The notes below the pieces were generated by a model. It was not told the origin of the DNA. It worked only from the letters and a program-made list of their open reading frames with translations, and searched no databases. Made by a program: the position numbers and the translations under genes. Of a DNA stretch of 64,000 nt, positions 1 to 11,719 are shown in pieces; within the stretch, counting starts at the first letter, position 1, and every line of letters begins with the position of its first letter. Source of the stretch: Dactylis glomerata (Eukaryota > Streptophyta > Magnoliopsida > Poales > Poaceae); assembly GCA_007115705.1 (NCBI GenBank), contig QXEO01000222.1:2421176-2485175 (forward strand), given 5' to 3'.

Positions 1-152
1 CAGGTGAAATGAGTTTGCATGCTTGTTCTATTGCTTAGAAATGTTATTTTGATGCATGTTAGCTCTCTAGTAACTCCCTATAGTAGTTTCCTACATTTGC
101 TTGTCTCAAAATCATTTTTTATGAGGTTTGTCAAAAATTTCAGAAAAGGGAG

Positions 153-1286
153 ATGGACAACTACACCTATGGAGAAGTCTTTGAAAGAGAAGCACCAAGG
201 TCATCAAGGCCTTCGAGATCTACTGCTCAATATAGGATGTCCTACAATGAAGATCTTATATCACCAAACATTGAGGGGGACGATGGAGATGCGCATCCAT
301 CCACCTTCCCTTGTGCTAACTTTTTGAGTGATGCAGGGATTCTTGATGATTTCTTGCTCCTTATTAACAGGGTTGGATTGACTGCTTACATGACGGATGA
401 GAGTAATCAATATGCTATTCTCGCAAATATTTTCGTTGAAAGCTTTAAATTCACTAACACTCATTTCAATCCTTCCATTGCATTTAAGATTTATGATAAG
501 TCTATCACCATGTCTTTGGAGAGGTTTTGTGATATTCTAGGTATACCCATGTTTGTGATGGCAAGGAAGATGCTACATCAGCCCACTGATTTGTTGGAGC
601 TCTACCGAGGAGTGACTAACGATGATGAGTGCACAGCACAACGTGGCAAGATAAGGAACATTCAACTCCCAGCTATTAGATATTTTACTTACTATCTTGC
701 CACTAGTATTCTTGGTAGAGGGAACACTAGCAACATCTCTAATTATCATTTAGCTTTTCTAGCTACTGCTCTTGATATTAGCAAGAAGTATAACCTCGGT
801 GCTCTTATTGCTCGTCGCCTAGCCGCTAGGGGACCTATTTTTGGAGGCATTATTGTTGCGCGCATTGTTGCTGCACTAGGTCTTTCTATTGCCCCTCATG
901 ATATATTGTTGACTCCACAGAGGCTCGATCTTGCTGCCATGAAGCTCCATCACTTTGTTACTGCTAACTCATGTGCAGGGAAATTAGTTTATAGAATGTT
1001 ATTCACTGATGGAGAAGAAAGGGAAATTCCCTTGCCGCAGTCCAGTTTGTTCACTATTCACAGGCAGCCATGGTCGCGCACAAAGGAGGAGTTGGACGAG
1101 CAGCTTAGGTTGCTCGGTTTCCACGTTCAGCATGGCGTGGTGGACCAGGAGGAAGAGGAGGCGTCTGCTGATCACTACACCACATACTACACCGGGGCGT
1201 CCTCGAGCTCGTACCAGGACGAAGGTACTTCTTTGTCACACTTTGGAGGTGCCACCTCATGGCCGAGTTGGCCAAGTTGGGATTGA
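153..1286 (+). CDS. Athila-type ORF upstream of 3' LTR (putative ORF1/env-position protein)
   Basis: An intact 377-codon ORF in element A, well upstream of the 3' LTR. Residues of about 60-320 resemble the plant ATHILA ORF-1 family: an aromatic-rich stretch, then a segment with FCDILGIP near residue 130. I base this on recall of the family pattern and could not search it. The function of the family is unknown. Plant elements with an ORF between integrase and the 3' LTR are sometimes called env-like, but I see no signal peptide and no clear transmembrane segment. The tail is Ser/Tyr/Glu rich. ATG at 153 is chosen because it is the first Met of the frame. It follows TTTCAG at 141-146, which could be a splice acceptor for a subgenomic message; that is inference only. 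Confidence 0.6.
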   Translation: MDNYTYGEVFEREAPRSSRPSRSTAQYRMSYNEDLISPNIEGDDGDAHPSTFPCANFLSDAGILDDFLLLINRVGLTAYMTDESNQYAILANIFVESFKFTNTHFNPSIAFKIYDKSITMSLERFCDILGIPMFVMARKMLHQPTDLLELYRGVTNDDECTAQRGKIRNIQLPAIRYFTYYLATSILGRGNTSNISNYHLAFLATALDISKKYNLGALIARRLAARGPIFGGIIVARIVAALGLSIAPHDILLTPQRLDLAAMKLHHFVTANSCAGKLVYRMLFTDGEEREIPLPQSSLFTIHRQPWSRTKEELDEQLRLLGFHVQHGVVDQEEEEASADHYTTYYTGASSSSYQDEGTSLSHFGGATSWPSWPSWD

Positions 1287-1289
1287 TCT

Positions 1290-3274
1290 CCACTTAGGCC
1301 AAAAGCCTAAGCTTGGGGGGAGGTACGCCGACGATTCACTCATCTACATATCATATTTTGTCGGTCCTTTGTATATCCATGTTTCGCTTTCTTTATTGTT
1401 CTCGTTCTTATTTCTACTTTCCAAAACACAAAAAGACCAAAAATATTTCCGCGGTTTCTCTTCATTTGCCTTTTTAAGTTTCTAGCTTTGGTTTGCTTTA
1501 CTTGCTATTTTCGGTTTGAAGTTTAAAAAATCCAAAAATATTTTGCTTTGTTTGCTATTTCCTTCTGTTTTTGTTTCAAATATCAAAAACCCAAAAATAT
1601 TTGTTGCTCTTCTTCGGCTTTGTAAAGTTTGTTGCAGAGTTCAGTCTCTCGAGACTCCATTGAAGCTTGGTATTCATTTCATATTATTCAAGCCACACAA
1701 GTGAAAGGCAATAATGACGACATATGACAATCCGAGATGTGGTAAGAGGCTGGTATGAACTCTATTTGTTTTCATTTTTGTACATATACTCATCTATGTG
1801 GACATGCTTAGTCGGTTCATATAAGGTATATGTTATTTAATGGATGCTTTGTAGTTCTTGCTCTCATATGATTAGTTCCAATTTACTAATAGTTTGTAGC
1901 ATGTCATGTAGACGCTTGCTTGCATTGTTCTATTCATAATATGGTATGTCATTGTGGTATCCACCTCTGAAAGTTTCATTTGAATCGACTTGGCACATGC
2001 TCAAGCATGCACATGACTGAACAAAAAGTCAATTAAGCCTCGATGATTTACTTTGCCTCAGAGTTCTTGTATCATTTTTATGCCTATATTAATTTTGTTT
2101 TGTTGCAAGCATGATTATGATAGTTATTGCTCTCTCGATTGTCGCTTCCCAGTCTTTTGCTAGCCTTCACTTGTACCGAGAGGGAATACTTCTCATGCAT
2201 CCAATTACCAAAAACCAAGTCTACCAAAGAGTCCACTATAAATTCCTATGCATGGTATTTCAAAGTCATTCCAAGTAAATTTTCATGTGCTACCTTTCAA
2301 AACTTTCAAATACTTCTTATTTTGTGCCACTGTTTTTAGCTCATGGGGACGTAGTGGTCGGAATTGCTATCTTCCATATTAAATTAAGTACCCCTCGACT
2401 AGGCAGCTTCATCTGCTCGTCATTAATTTTGCAAGGGAGCTGGTCAGACCATTGTAATCTAATTTAAAAAAGAAAAGAAAAAGAGCACTCCTCCATGGTA
2501 TGTGAAAGTTGGTGGGCACCCGATGGAATCGGTTAGCCATGGTTTGAGAAAGGAAAAAAGGTGGGGAGGATTGCCAAAGCTTTATAAAAAGCGCACCAAT
2601 GTGACAAATTTTCAAAGAACTCGGAACCGCTCTCACTTGTTTATTGTGGAAGATAGCAAGTCCCCATTGCCAGTCGTTGACATGAAACAACCACCTCTCA
2701 AAATAAAATTTTTATCTCTGTTTTACAAATGAAAAGCTCTAGCACATGTTAAATCACTGCTTCCCTCTGCGAAGGGCCTTTGTTTTACTTTGATGTTGAG
2801 TCTTCATCTTCTAACTTTAAAGCACCTTCTTGAGAGCATAGTTGTTATTCTTAGTATAATGTGCTTGTCCCAAAACATGGTTAATTGTGGTATAACTTTG
2901 ATGCTTATATCTTTGATATTTTTACTTCTAGTATTCTCTTGGACTTCAGAGGTGCCTCAACATTTATGTTTTGCTCCACAAATAAAGGCAAGCGGGATAC
3001 CACTCTTTCATATCATTTATGAGCATTACAATCTTGCAACTTCTTATGTTTCATGTTACTTGTTATTAGTATGTTGGCACTCTTTCATAGCTTGCTGGAC
3101 TATGAAGTAGCATTAGTTGCATATTTCTTATTATGAATTGCCAGAGTACTTGATCATATAGTTAGTATATATATACATCTATCAAGCAAATGTGTTCGTG
3201 AAAGTTTCTTTTATCGCTCTTAGTTGTTAACTGAATTGCTTGAGGACAAGCAAATAGCTAAGCTTGGGGGGAGT
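1290..3274 (+). other. Non-coding 3' spacer of element A, with PPT
   Basis: About 2 kb between the ORF and the 3' LTR, with no convincing coding. It starts with an AAGCTTGGGGGG purine run at 1310-1321 that mimics the real polypurine tract at 3260-3274. Positions about 2150-2740 match the spacers of element E (47750-48310) and, on the minus strand, element D (57000-57480). Positions 2758-2779 carry the 22-bp TGCTTCCCTCTG block found in five elements of this window. Confidence 0.7.
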
Positions 3275-4676
3275 TGATACGTCCAAAACGTATCTACTTT
3301 CCCGAACACGTTTGCTATTGTTTCTCCTCTAATTTGTGTGTTTTGAATACAACTAACACAGACTAACGCTATTTTCAGCAGAATTGCTCGGGTGTCTCGT
3401 TTTTGTGCAGAATTGCGACTTTCAGGAAAAATCCCGGAAAATATTGCAAAAAAATCTATTTTGCCAGAAGACCCACAGAGCCAGAAGGAGAGACGAAGGG
3501 GGGCAGTGGCCTAGGCTCACCACCAGGGGGCGCGGGCCAGCCCTGGCCACGCCCACCTGTGGTGAGGCTGCCTCGGCCGTCGCCTCGACCCCTCCTTCCG
3601 CCTACATATACCCTCTAATCTGAAAACAGCGGGGGTTCAGCGTTTTTCCCAGATAGACTTCTGTTACGCCGCCACCATCAGAAACTGCGATTCGGAACCA
3701 GAAACTCCGTTCTGGCACCCTGCCGGGACGGGGATTTGGAGGAGATCTTCAACACCATCACGATCACCACCGATGTCTCTCCATCAACCATCCATGACTC
3801 CCCCATCCATGTGTGAGTAATTCCCGCTGTAGGCGAAGGGGATGGTAGGGATTGGATGAGATCATTCATGTAATTTGCTATGAGATTGTTAGGGCATAGT
3901 GCCTAGTATCATTTATTAGTGCTTATGACATTGTTGCAACTTGTTGTGCTTAATGCTTGTCACTTTGGGGCCAAGTGCCATGATTTCAGATCTGAACTTG
4001 TCATTGTTTTATGATGATACTTGTTATTTATGATCTTACCTACAAGTTGTATACACATATTGGTGTCCGGAACCCGAGGCCCCAATGTGACAGAAATTGG
4101 GATAACCGGAGGGGATGGCTATGATGTGAGGATCACATGTGTTCACCGAGTGCTAATGCTTTGCTCCGGTACTTTATTAAATGAGTACCTTAATTACCAG
4201 TAGTTTCCCTTGAGGCCCTGCTGCAACAGGCTGGTAGGACAAAAGATGTCATGCAAGTTTCTCATTACGAGCATGTACGACTATATACGGAACACATGCC
4301 TATGATTGTTAGTACTAGGATGATTTATATTATTTATCTGCAATTGCCCATGTCTCACTGATTTCATGAATAATCTTATTCATGGAACGCCCGTACATCA
4401 GTCCCTATGCCTACAGTATTTCATCCTACTATTTACTATTGCTATTATTACTGCTTTTATTTTACTACTGCTGTTACTGTTTCACTACTATCACCACTAT
4501 AAAACTGTTGCTACTGATAAACCGCTGCAAGCAAGTCAGTTTCCAGGTGCAGCTAAATTGACAACTCATCTGTTAAGGCTTATAAATATTCTTTGGCTCT
4601 CCTTGTGTCGAATCAATAAATTTGGGTTTTACTTCCCTCGAAGACTGTTGTGATCCCCTATACTTGTGGGTCATCA
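3275..4676 (+). repeat. 3' LTR of element A (1402 bp)
   Basis: Bounded by TG at 3275 and CA at 4676, directly after the purine tract. A TATA-like ACATATA at about 3603 precedes a CT-rich leader. The right end (CCCTATACTTGTGGGTCATCA type) matches the ends of the E LTR (50396) and, on the minus strand, the C LTR (53447), so these LTRs are related. Confidence 0.88.
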
Positions 4677-5462
4677 GTACCCCGTTGGCGGTTCTCGATG
4701 ATACACATATATTTACAATGACAAGAGCTTGCTTGGGACTCTAAGTCGAGTAGCATGAGGTTTGGGTATTCATACTTCACGGGACACGAGGTTTTCAACT
4801 TATGATTTGTCAAGCATATGCTTCATAATTATACTCGCATTAACTTTAACCATTCAAGATGCTTATGATGGGGGCAATGAGAGCTCAAAGCTAGTAAGTA
4901 CCATAATTTTTGAAGGTCTATAAAACTCGCAATCACTGCTTCCCTCTACGAAGGGCCTTTCTTTTACTTTTATGTTGAGTCTTCACCTTCTACCATTATG
5001 CACCGTCTAAGAGAGCATAGTTGTCATTCTTAGTATAATGTGCATTGTCCCAAAGTTATCATTTATTGATTCAAGATTTTAGTTTCACTTGCTCTTAAAT
5101 TATTTGTATCTAGTTGCCCTCTTAAACTTGAAGGTGTCCTATGAATTTATGTTTTGCTATTCCATGAAGGACAAGCTGAAAACCATTTGCTATGTTTTTC
5201 CTTATGATTTGAACACATGTTTGACTTTCATTGTTTTATTTTCATGATCTTTTATTTGTGTTCCTTTTCATGTTATAACATGGTTGCTAATTTTCTTCTA
5301 TCAAGATCATATCTTTCATGCCCATGTTTTAAGTTCTTTTGATCCCAGCACTCAATGCTTACATAGATGACCAAGATTGTGTAGGTGCATGTCACCTCAA
5401 AAATTATTCTTTGTTATCACTTACCTACTCAAGGACGAGCAGGAGTTAAGCTTGGGGATGCT

Positions 5463-7103
5463 TGATACGTCTCAACCGTATCTATAATTTTTGAAGCTCC
5501 ATGCTTGTTTTTACACCATTTGCTTAGTGTTTTGTTACACTTTGTGGTATTTTTATGCATTTTCCGGAACTAACCTATTAACAAGATGCCACAGTGCCAG
5601 TTCACTGTTTTCTGCTGTTTTTGTGTTTCAGAAAAGTTACACAGGAAATATTATCGGAATTGGACAAAACAAAAGCCGAACGTCCCAATATTTAACAAAG
5701 CTTCCAGAAGACCGAAGAGGAGATGGAGACGAGCCAGAGGCTGGTCTCACCACCAGGGGGCATGGCCCAGGCCCTGGCCGCACCGCCCTATGGTGAGGGC
5801 CACCTGGTCCATTTCTGACGCTGCCCCTTCGCCTATAAAGACCCCCCGACGCGAAAAACCTAAAGATCCTGATCACTTTTCCAGAAACACATCGCGATCC
5901 GCCGCCGTCGTCGACCCGAGATCGGGAGGATCCAGAAGCTCTTCCCGGCACCCTGCCGGAGAGGGGAATCGCCACCGGAGGTCTTCTTCATCGCCATGCT
6001 TGCCTCCGGCGCGATGAGTGAGTAGTCTACCTTGGACTATGGGTCCATAGCAGTAGCTAGATGGTTGTCTTCTCCACCATGTGCTTCATGTTTAGATCTC
6101 GTGAGCTGCCTTACATGATCGAGATCACCGTTATGTAATTCTACATGTTGTGTTTGTTGGGATCCAATGAATATTGGTGTTATGATTGAGTTAATGTGCT
6201 GAATATTATCTTATGTTATATCTATGTTGTTTATGATCTTGCATGCTCTCCGTTGTTAGTAGCTATCTTGGCCAAGTAGATACTAGTGACTCCAAGAGGG
6301 GGTATTTATGCTCGATAGTTGGGTTCATGCCTCTATTTAATCTGGGGGAGTGACAGAAACCTCTAAGGTTGTAGATGTGCTATTGCCACTAGGGAGAAAA
6401 CAACATTCTTATGTCCAAGGACATATGCTTTGTTTACATTACACACTTTGCTTAATGCAGTTATCTGTTGTTCGCAACTTAATATTCACGGGGTCCTCGG
6501 ATGATTCCCCATGGGTGGATTATTAGTCATAGATGCAGTTGGATGGCGGTCTATGTATTTTGTTGTAATGCCCAGAGTAAATCTCATAGTGATCCTCTTG
6601 ACATATGCACGTTATCTTTATTCTATCAATTGCCCAACTGTAATTTGTTTACCCAACATGTTGTTATTTATCTTATGGAGAGACACCACTAGTGAACTGT
6701 GGACCCAATTTCCTTTACATTGCTATCACCTATTTACTTTACTCACACTGTTTACTTTCTCGCATACTACTATTGCTTTCCACTCGATACGCTCATTCCT
6801 TTGTTTACAGCAAACCGGTGAGATTGACAACCTCATCGTAAGTTGGGAGCAAAGTTCTTGGTTGTGTTGTGTGCAGGTTCCACGTTGTTGTTGGTGCAAA
6901 GCAAAGCCCTGGATGAGACGCCTTATAAATTGTCCAGAGTTGTCGTGAAGCTAGCAAGCATCACCTTCTAGAGTTTGGCTTTTTCCTACTGGATTGATAA
7001 ACCTTGGTTTCTTACTGAGGGAAAACTTGTTGTTGTGCTCATCACACCTTCTCTTGGGGTTTCCAATTGGCCGGTCATTTACATCATCAACACCGCGCCA
7101 CCA
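5463..7103 (+). repeat. 3' LTR of element B1 (1641 bp)
   Basis: Starts TGATACGTCTCAA at 5463. The end at CGCGCCACCA (7103) is set by comparison with the solo LTR at 57527, whose minus-strand end reads CGCGCCATCA. It is homologous to both B2 LTRs. TATA-like CTATAAAG lies at 5833-5840. Open frames inside it are not treated as genes. Confidence 0.82.
5833..5840 (+). promoter_or_regulatory. TATA box of B1 LTR
   Basis: CTATAAAG sits at the same LTR position in B1 (here), both B2 LTRs (40274 and 45579) and, on the minus strand, the solo LTR (58828-58835). A CCGACG-type leader follows each time. It is probably the core promoter at the U3/R border. Confidence 0.55.
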
Positions 7104-7556
7104 GTCATCTCCAGGGTGACCAGGGAGAACTTCTTCATTTTCTAGAAGATATCTAGCGTCAATGATAACTTCATCGAGATTCAACAAGATCAAACATTTA
7201 TCTTGTGGCCGAAGCAAGAGAATAGCAGCCTGAGGAGGGAACCCAGGATGCAAACCGAAAGGAGAACAAGAGACCTTCCATCTTAAGGGCAAAGAATCAC
7301 AAGAGGGTGATCTAGCCAAGGGGGATTCAGCAGGACAGTTGACACATACCATGAAGGAGGCAAAGTTCATGACCAAACCTTGGTGGATCTTCTCCTCAGC
7401 CTCAATCTTTCTTCCTTCTAGGGGAGAACCATCTGAGTTGAGAAGAACAACCCAATGCTTCTTGAGACAAACCTTCAGCAAACCTTCAAGAAACTTGCCC
7501 ACCAACTTGGCTCCGGTGTAGGTGACCTTCCAAACTTCCTCCATTGAAAGGGGCAC
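7104..7556 (-). pseudogene. Unidentified ORF truncated by element B1
   Basis: A minus-strand reading frame of about 151 codons from ATG at 7556 to the B1 LTR border at 7103. It then runs on into LTR sequence to 6951, so its natural C-terminus is lost. Composition looks protein-like: it begins with MPLSMEEVW, then a Lys/Leu-rich helix-like segment, then a Cys pair near residue 72. I do not recognise the family. The AT-rich right flank and the LTR abutting its 3' end suggest a host or transposon gene cut by B1. It could also be a chance ORF. Confidence 0.35.
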
Positions 7557-7930
7557 TAGGAGACGGCTATGGCTAAGAGAGGTGGTGAAGATTAGTGGGA
7601 GGGAGGCCGTAGATGGAGATCGTCGGCAACTGGGCTATAGTGGGGAGGTGGAGAAGAGAGCCATCCTCTTGTGCATCTTGGATTTCATATATTTCTACTC
7701 TACTCATATTATTAAGTTTACTTGTGAAGTTCATTTGATAACTAGTTTATATTTTGTGTAGAAAGGATAGATTTTGTCGCCAACACTAATGCCGGTCACC
7801 CCGAGATGATAAACAAGGTTTTCATGTGAGTCCAGTAAAGGCTGAAAAAGGCTACACCATCACCATATGCGTCATTGCTCGTAATGGCATGTCATGAATG
7901 CAAAATTCATTCATGAACTTTGTAGTTTAT
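7557..7930. other. Short intergenic stretch
   Basis: Contains a pyrimidine-rich leader (read on the minus strand) just upstream of the truncated ORF, then AT-rich DNA. I see no gene or repeat boundary here. Confidence 0.4.
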
Positions 7931-9560
7931 TGATGCATATTCCAACATATTTAGATGTTATGCGATGTTATAATCATGTTTTGCATTGATTTATGGGGAT
8001 TTTGCATCGATCCTCCTTATTTTGGTTATAACTTTGCAGAACAGGAAATACCTGTTTTGTGTAATTTGATGTTTCAGGGACCTTTCGGAACTCAAATTGA
8101 CCGAGGTTTTTTCTGGCATTCATATTTTTACCTGAGAAGCAACATGAGATGAATAAGCACGATAGGGGCCACCACGGTGCAAACGAGACTAGGTTGCGTA
8201 GGGCCTAGGGTTGGCCATGCCACCTAGGCCTGTTTGGCCATCGAGCCTCAGATTTCGTCCGTCTTCGCTTCAGATTTCTTAGCTTGACCTAAAAAGTCCT
8301 ATATAAAGACCCCCTCCCCCCCGAGGCGTTCCCTTGAGGAGGTGGCAGAGAAACACGAAACCACGAAACAGAGGTTGTGCCTATGAAGATTAGAGGGAAA
8401 AACGTTGCTGGAGTCGCCCCCGGTCGCTTCTCCAACCTCTCCAACATCACCAACACCGCCACCATGATGAAGAGGGACTAGCCGACCTTTGAACTATGGT
8501 TTTGTGGTTTTAGCTTGTTCTATATCTCTCTCTTGTGCTATGATGTTTAGTTGCCATATATATGAGCTGCCCAACATGATTATGGCCATATTATATGAAT
8601 CCTACGTGGTGGATCCTTACTTTATTGGATGATCTATGAGATGCGAATCTTCATCATGTTCTTGAAGTATGAGTAGATGCATATTGTTAACCCATTCTTT
8701 ATTACTTGTTCTGATCCAACTAGTAGGAGAGAGCGTGTGTGGGGTATTGTGTGTATTAGATGGAGTAAATTGGTAGGAGTAGTAAATTGTGACAGCAATT
8801 TCATGTTCTTCTATGGTGTTTACCAATTCCATTGTTACCTCGCTAGGGAGAAAAAGAATGCATGTGCTATAATTCTCAGTGACAGATGAGATACCTTGTC
8901 GACATTCATGGATTCCGTTCCATTGTAATATGTCTATGCACGGTAGCATATTTGTTGTTCACCATCATGTCAAAGTACCTAAGGCTATACTCTATTAATT
9001 CTTAATACTTGATTGATTGAAGTTTATTCCTTTCCAGTGGAGTATAAGCAAGATGTGCAGTATAATCTTTATGTTAGGACATGATGCCCATATAAATGTG
9101 TATCAAGTAACATTATAAAATCGCGTCGATGTTTCGGCCATCTATCTTGTGGTTAATGTCATCACATCTTATGAGAGATTAGACAAGTGAATCCATGAAC
9201 CCCAATCCAATTTTAATCATAAGAAACACCTTTCCAACACTTTCACGTGCCTTTTAATTTGTAGCTTCTATTAAATCCGAAAATACCAAAAAATACTTTT
9301 ACCTTTTGTAACTATACTGAAAATCCAAAAACAACTTTACAGTATTAGTTTTAGTTTACTTTCTATTATTTATTTTCCTGTTATTTTATTTTTTTGTACT
9401 TATTTTGAAACCTTGTGCTTGACAACCACTCGGTGGAGTCAGGGACATAAGACAAGGAACTTGTTTTGCAGGTTGCTTGACGAGTACGGAAAGAGCTTTT
9501 ACGACTATTCCCCAAGGGTTCGAAATTAAACGCCGAGTCACCCTTGTGGGGAAGATTCTC
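7931..9560 (+). repeat. Degenerate Gypsy-type LTR
   Basis: Plus-strand sequence with the layout of the B-type LTRs but strongly diverged. It has a TGATGCATATTCC start, a TATA at about 8299-8312 (CCTATATAAAGACC), a GC-rich leader, then a stretch with GAGCTGCCCAACATGATTATGG, which resembles the GAGCTGCCCTACATGATTGAG part of the B2 LTR. A late CTTGACAACCACTCGGTGG motif resembles the GATTGACAACCTCATCG motif near the B LTR 3' end. The exact ends are uncertain, and it runs into CACTA-like coding sequence. Confidence 0.5.
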
Positions 9561-9569
9561 TTGCTACAT

Positions 9570-10820
9570 CACTATGCACTTGGAGTCTCAACGAATTGGC
9601 ACACTTGCTTAGTGTCATCAGCATGAAAATCACATGCATGGACTTTCGAGAGACATGGCAAAAGGACTTAAGGGAGCACCTCTTGAGTAAGCTGTTCGAT
9701 CGATACTTGTTTGACACTGAAGACGATGGAGACACATTTAAGAGAATCAGAGAAAAAGCCATGTGCATTATGTCAAAGGAATTGAACACATGGCAAACCA
9801 CTTCAAACAAAATAAAGGATGAAGATTTTGAGACTGTTATAAAGAAGAAATGACCTCAAATACTAGAGGAGGATTGAAAGGAGTTCGTTGCACCTCACTC
9901 AGACGATACATTCTGGGTGATGAGTTCATGGGGGAAGTGCATGCGGATGAAGATCATGATGAACCACAAGCTGGGAAGCCATGGTTATAGAGGGAAGTGT
10001 ATGCTATGGGCCAAGGAGGATGCTGGGATAGTTGGACCTTTATCGTCCCTCCAGCTAGGTCCCGCAAAGGATATTTTGTGGGCCTGCGCACAGATTCACT
10101 CGGTGGTAGGGAGATGATCTTCAAAAAATAGAACACTAGAGGAAATGCATAATAAGCTGGTATGCTCTTAACTCTGAATTTGTGATACATATTCGTATCC
10201 ATGTGTTCATTGGGAAAGTCTTCATTTTTGGTTAATCTGAATGAATGTTCTATTTTCTGCTTTGTTGGGTACTATGCCATACATGTTACTTTGATTGGTA
10301 AAATGCAATAGTTCTGATCCTACATATTGTGATGATGCTTATACCCCTTGGTTTTCTTGTTAGTCTGTTAACGTGTAACTATTTGAACACCTATATGCTC
10401 TACTTGCATGTTATTACCTATTTAAACCTGAATCATGTTACCTCTAGAAAAGATACTATGAGTTTCCTCCTTGTAAGCGGTCACAGGGTTATATAGATAG
10501 CCATAGGTGTCTAGATCCTCATCTTTGCATGGCTTTTGGTCAAAAGGAGACTCGTAGCGGTCTGAGATACACCATGTATGAGGCTTCGTGGAAAGATTGT
10601 TTCACTAAATGCCCCGGACTTGCCAGATAGATGCGTAGATCCAAGGAGAATTATCTTGATTTCAGATATAGAGTGAATAAAGTGGTAGCATATGCATTAG
10701 ATAAAAGAGGTCCGGGACAAGAACTTCCACCCTTGCATCCTGATACCGAGAGCACGCATGGATCAAACAAGTCGTCGCCATCCCAATCCGTTGAACAGTG
10801 GCTCCATGTCATCTAGTCCA
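9570..10820 (+). pseudogene. CACTA (En/Spm) transposon protein remnant
   Basis: Broken plus-strand coding. The first open part (9596-9853) encodes a charged segment with MSKELNTWQT and KDEDFETVIKKK. After a stop it continues with MNHKLGSHGYRGK and LWAKEDAG at about 9960-10020. A last open piece lies at 10631-10816. The order and motifs resemble the plant Transposase_24 type proteins of CACTA elements. This is a recall-based call; no search was possible. In-frame stops make it non-functional, and no CACTA terminal repeats were found at its edges. Confidence 0.45.
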
Positions 10821-11719
10821 ATCTCTAATAGCACTATAAGCACCGTCGGATCAAAACCACCCTATTGTTGGAATACTAGTGGTTTAGCATTACAATTGAG
10901 TTTGGCATGAATCATTATGTTCTGTCAAATGATTGTCTCTTTGAAAGCGTACATATACAACACTCATGATCTATTTTATAGGACCAGTACATACTACTGG
11001 TGTGAAAAACTAATGTTCTTTCGGTATGTCCATATATGCATCTATACACCAATGATGTCATACATTTGTTACTTGAAGCTAAAATCTTTGCACACAGTTT
11101 TTGTATTATTGAATATATCTATGCAGGATGATTTGATTTCCTAAAAAATTTAGGGATCGAAGCACTCCTGATCTATTCCGTAGGTACGTAGTCTTTTCTA
11201 ATCTCTCTAGTTTCTATTCTAAACAATTATCTAGTTTCTAGGCAGCATATTCGTCGGTATTCAGTTATATCATACTGAATATTATTTATTACAAACTACT
11301 TGTCTCCTCAATGTTTACATAATTTGACGTAGAGGTTTAAATCTTTTGCATGATCTAGTCATGTTTCCCTTCATCCCTTGATGCAGTGCCGACTCGGGAA
11401 GATGCGGCATGTGAGGATACCAGCCAGGTGAAGATGAGAATCATTTGTGTGGGATGTTCTCACACTTCTTAATTTGATATGGTATGAACTTCAAAGTTTT
11501 TGTTGAGCTTGATGTCATGTATGTGACTAAAATATTATACTGGATGTAATAATTATCTTAAGATTTTGTAAACTTGCTAGGCAACAATTGTAAGTATGAA
11601 GGGTCATTTATGATACAACATACTGCAGCCTGGATCGTACGGCACCTGGAATCCTATGGCATCCTGGATCGTACTGATATGGCAGCCGAGATCTGACATT
11701 TTTTCCCTATAAAGTAAAC
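10821..11719. other. Unassigned intergenic DNA
   Basis: AT-rich, with no convincing ORF. At about 11640-11695 a degenerate repeated phrase (CTGGATCGTAC twice) is visible. It may be interior sequence of the neighbouring CACTA remnant. Confidence 0.3.

Larger units (their letters stand above)
1..4676 (+). mobile_element. Athila-like Gypsy element A, 3' part
   Basis: This is the 3' part of a plus-strand LTR retrotransposon; its 5' LTR and gag-pol lie left of the window. Seen in order: an ORF (153-1286), a long non-coding spacer, a purine-rich tract ending AAGCTTGGGGGGAGT at 3260-3274, then an LTR that starts TGATACGTCC and ends GGGTCATCA. The sequence after the LTR (4677 on) continues the interior of another Gypsy element: it matches 44428 onward in element B2. 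A is therefore inserted into B1. The 5-bp target duplication is probably GTACC (4677-4681), but its partner is outside the window. Confidence 0.88.
4677..7103 (+). mobile_element. Gypsy element B1, 3' end (interrupted by A)
   Basis: Plus-strand element. 4677-5462 is the 3' end of its interior and matches 44428-45208 of element B2 almost throughout. It includes the block at 4937-4958 and the purine tract TTAAGCTTGGGGATGC at 5446-5461. The 3' LTR follows. Everything 5' of 4677 is outside the window, displaced by insertion of A. Confidence 0.87.

Noticed and set aside
1305..1325. AAGCTTGGGGGG purine run as a possible polypurine tract
   Set aside because: No LTR start follows. The real tract is at 3260-3274, followed directly by TGATACG.
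5586..6017. ORF of about 140 codons repeated in LTRs (also 40027-40461, 45332-45766 and, minus strand, 58648-59073)
   Set aside because: The similar proteins simply reflect LTR homology. The LTR TATA box lies inside the frame, so the LTR promoter could not express it whole, and the frame is broken in the D LTR.
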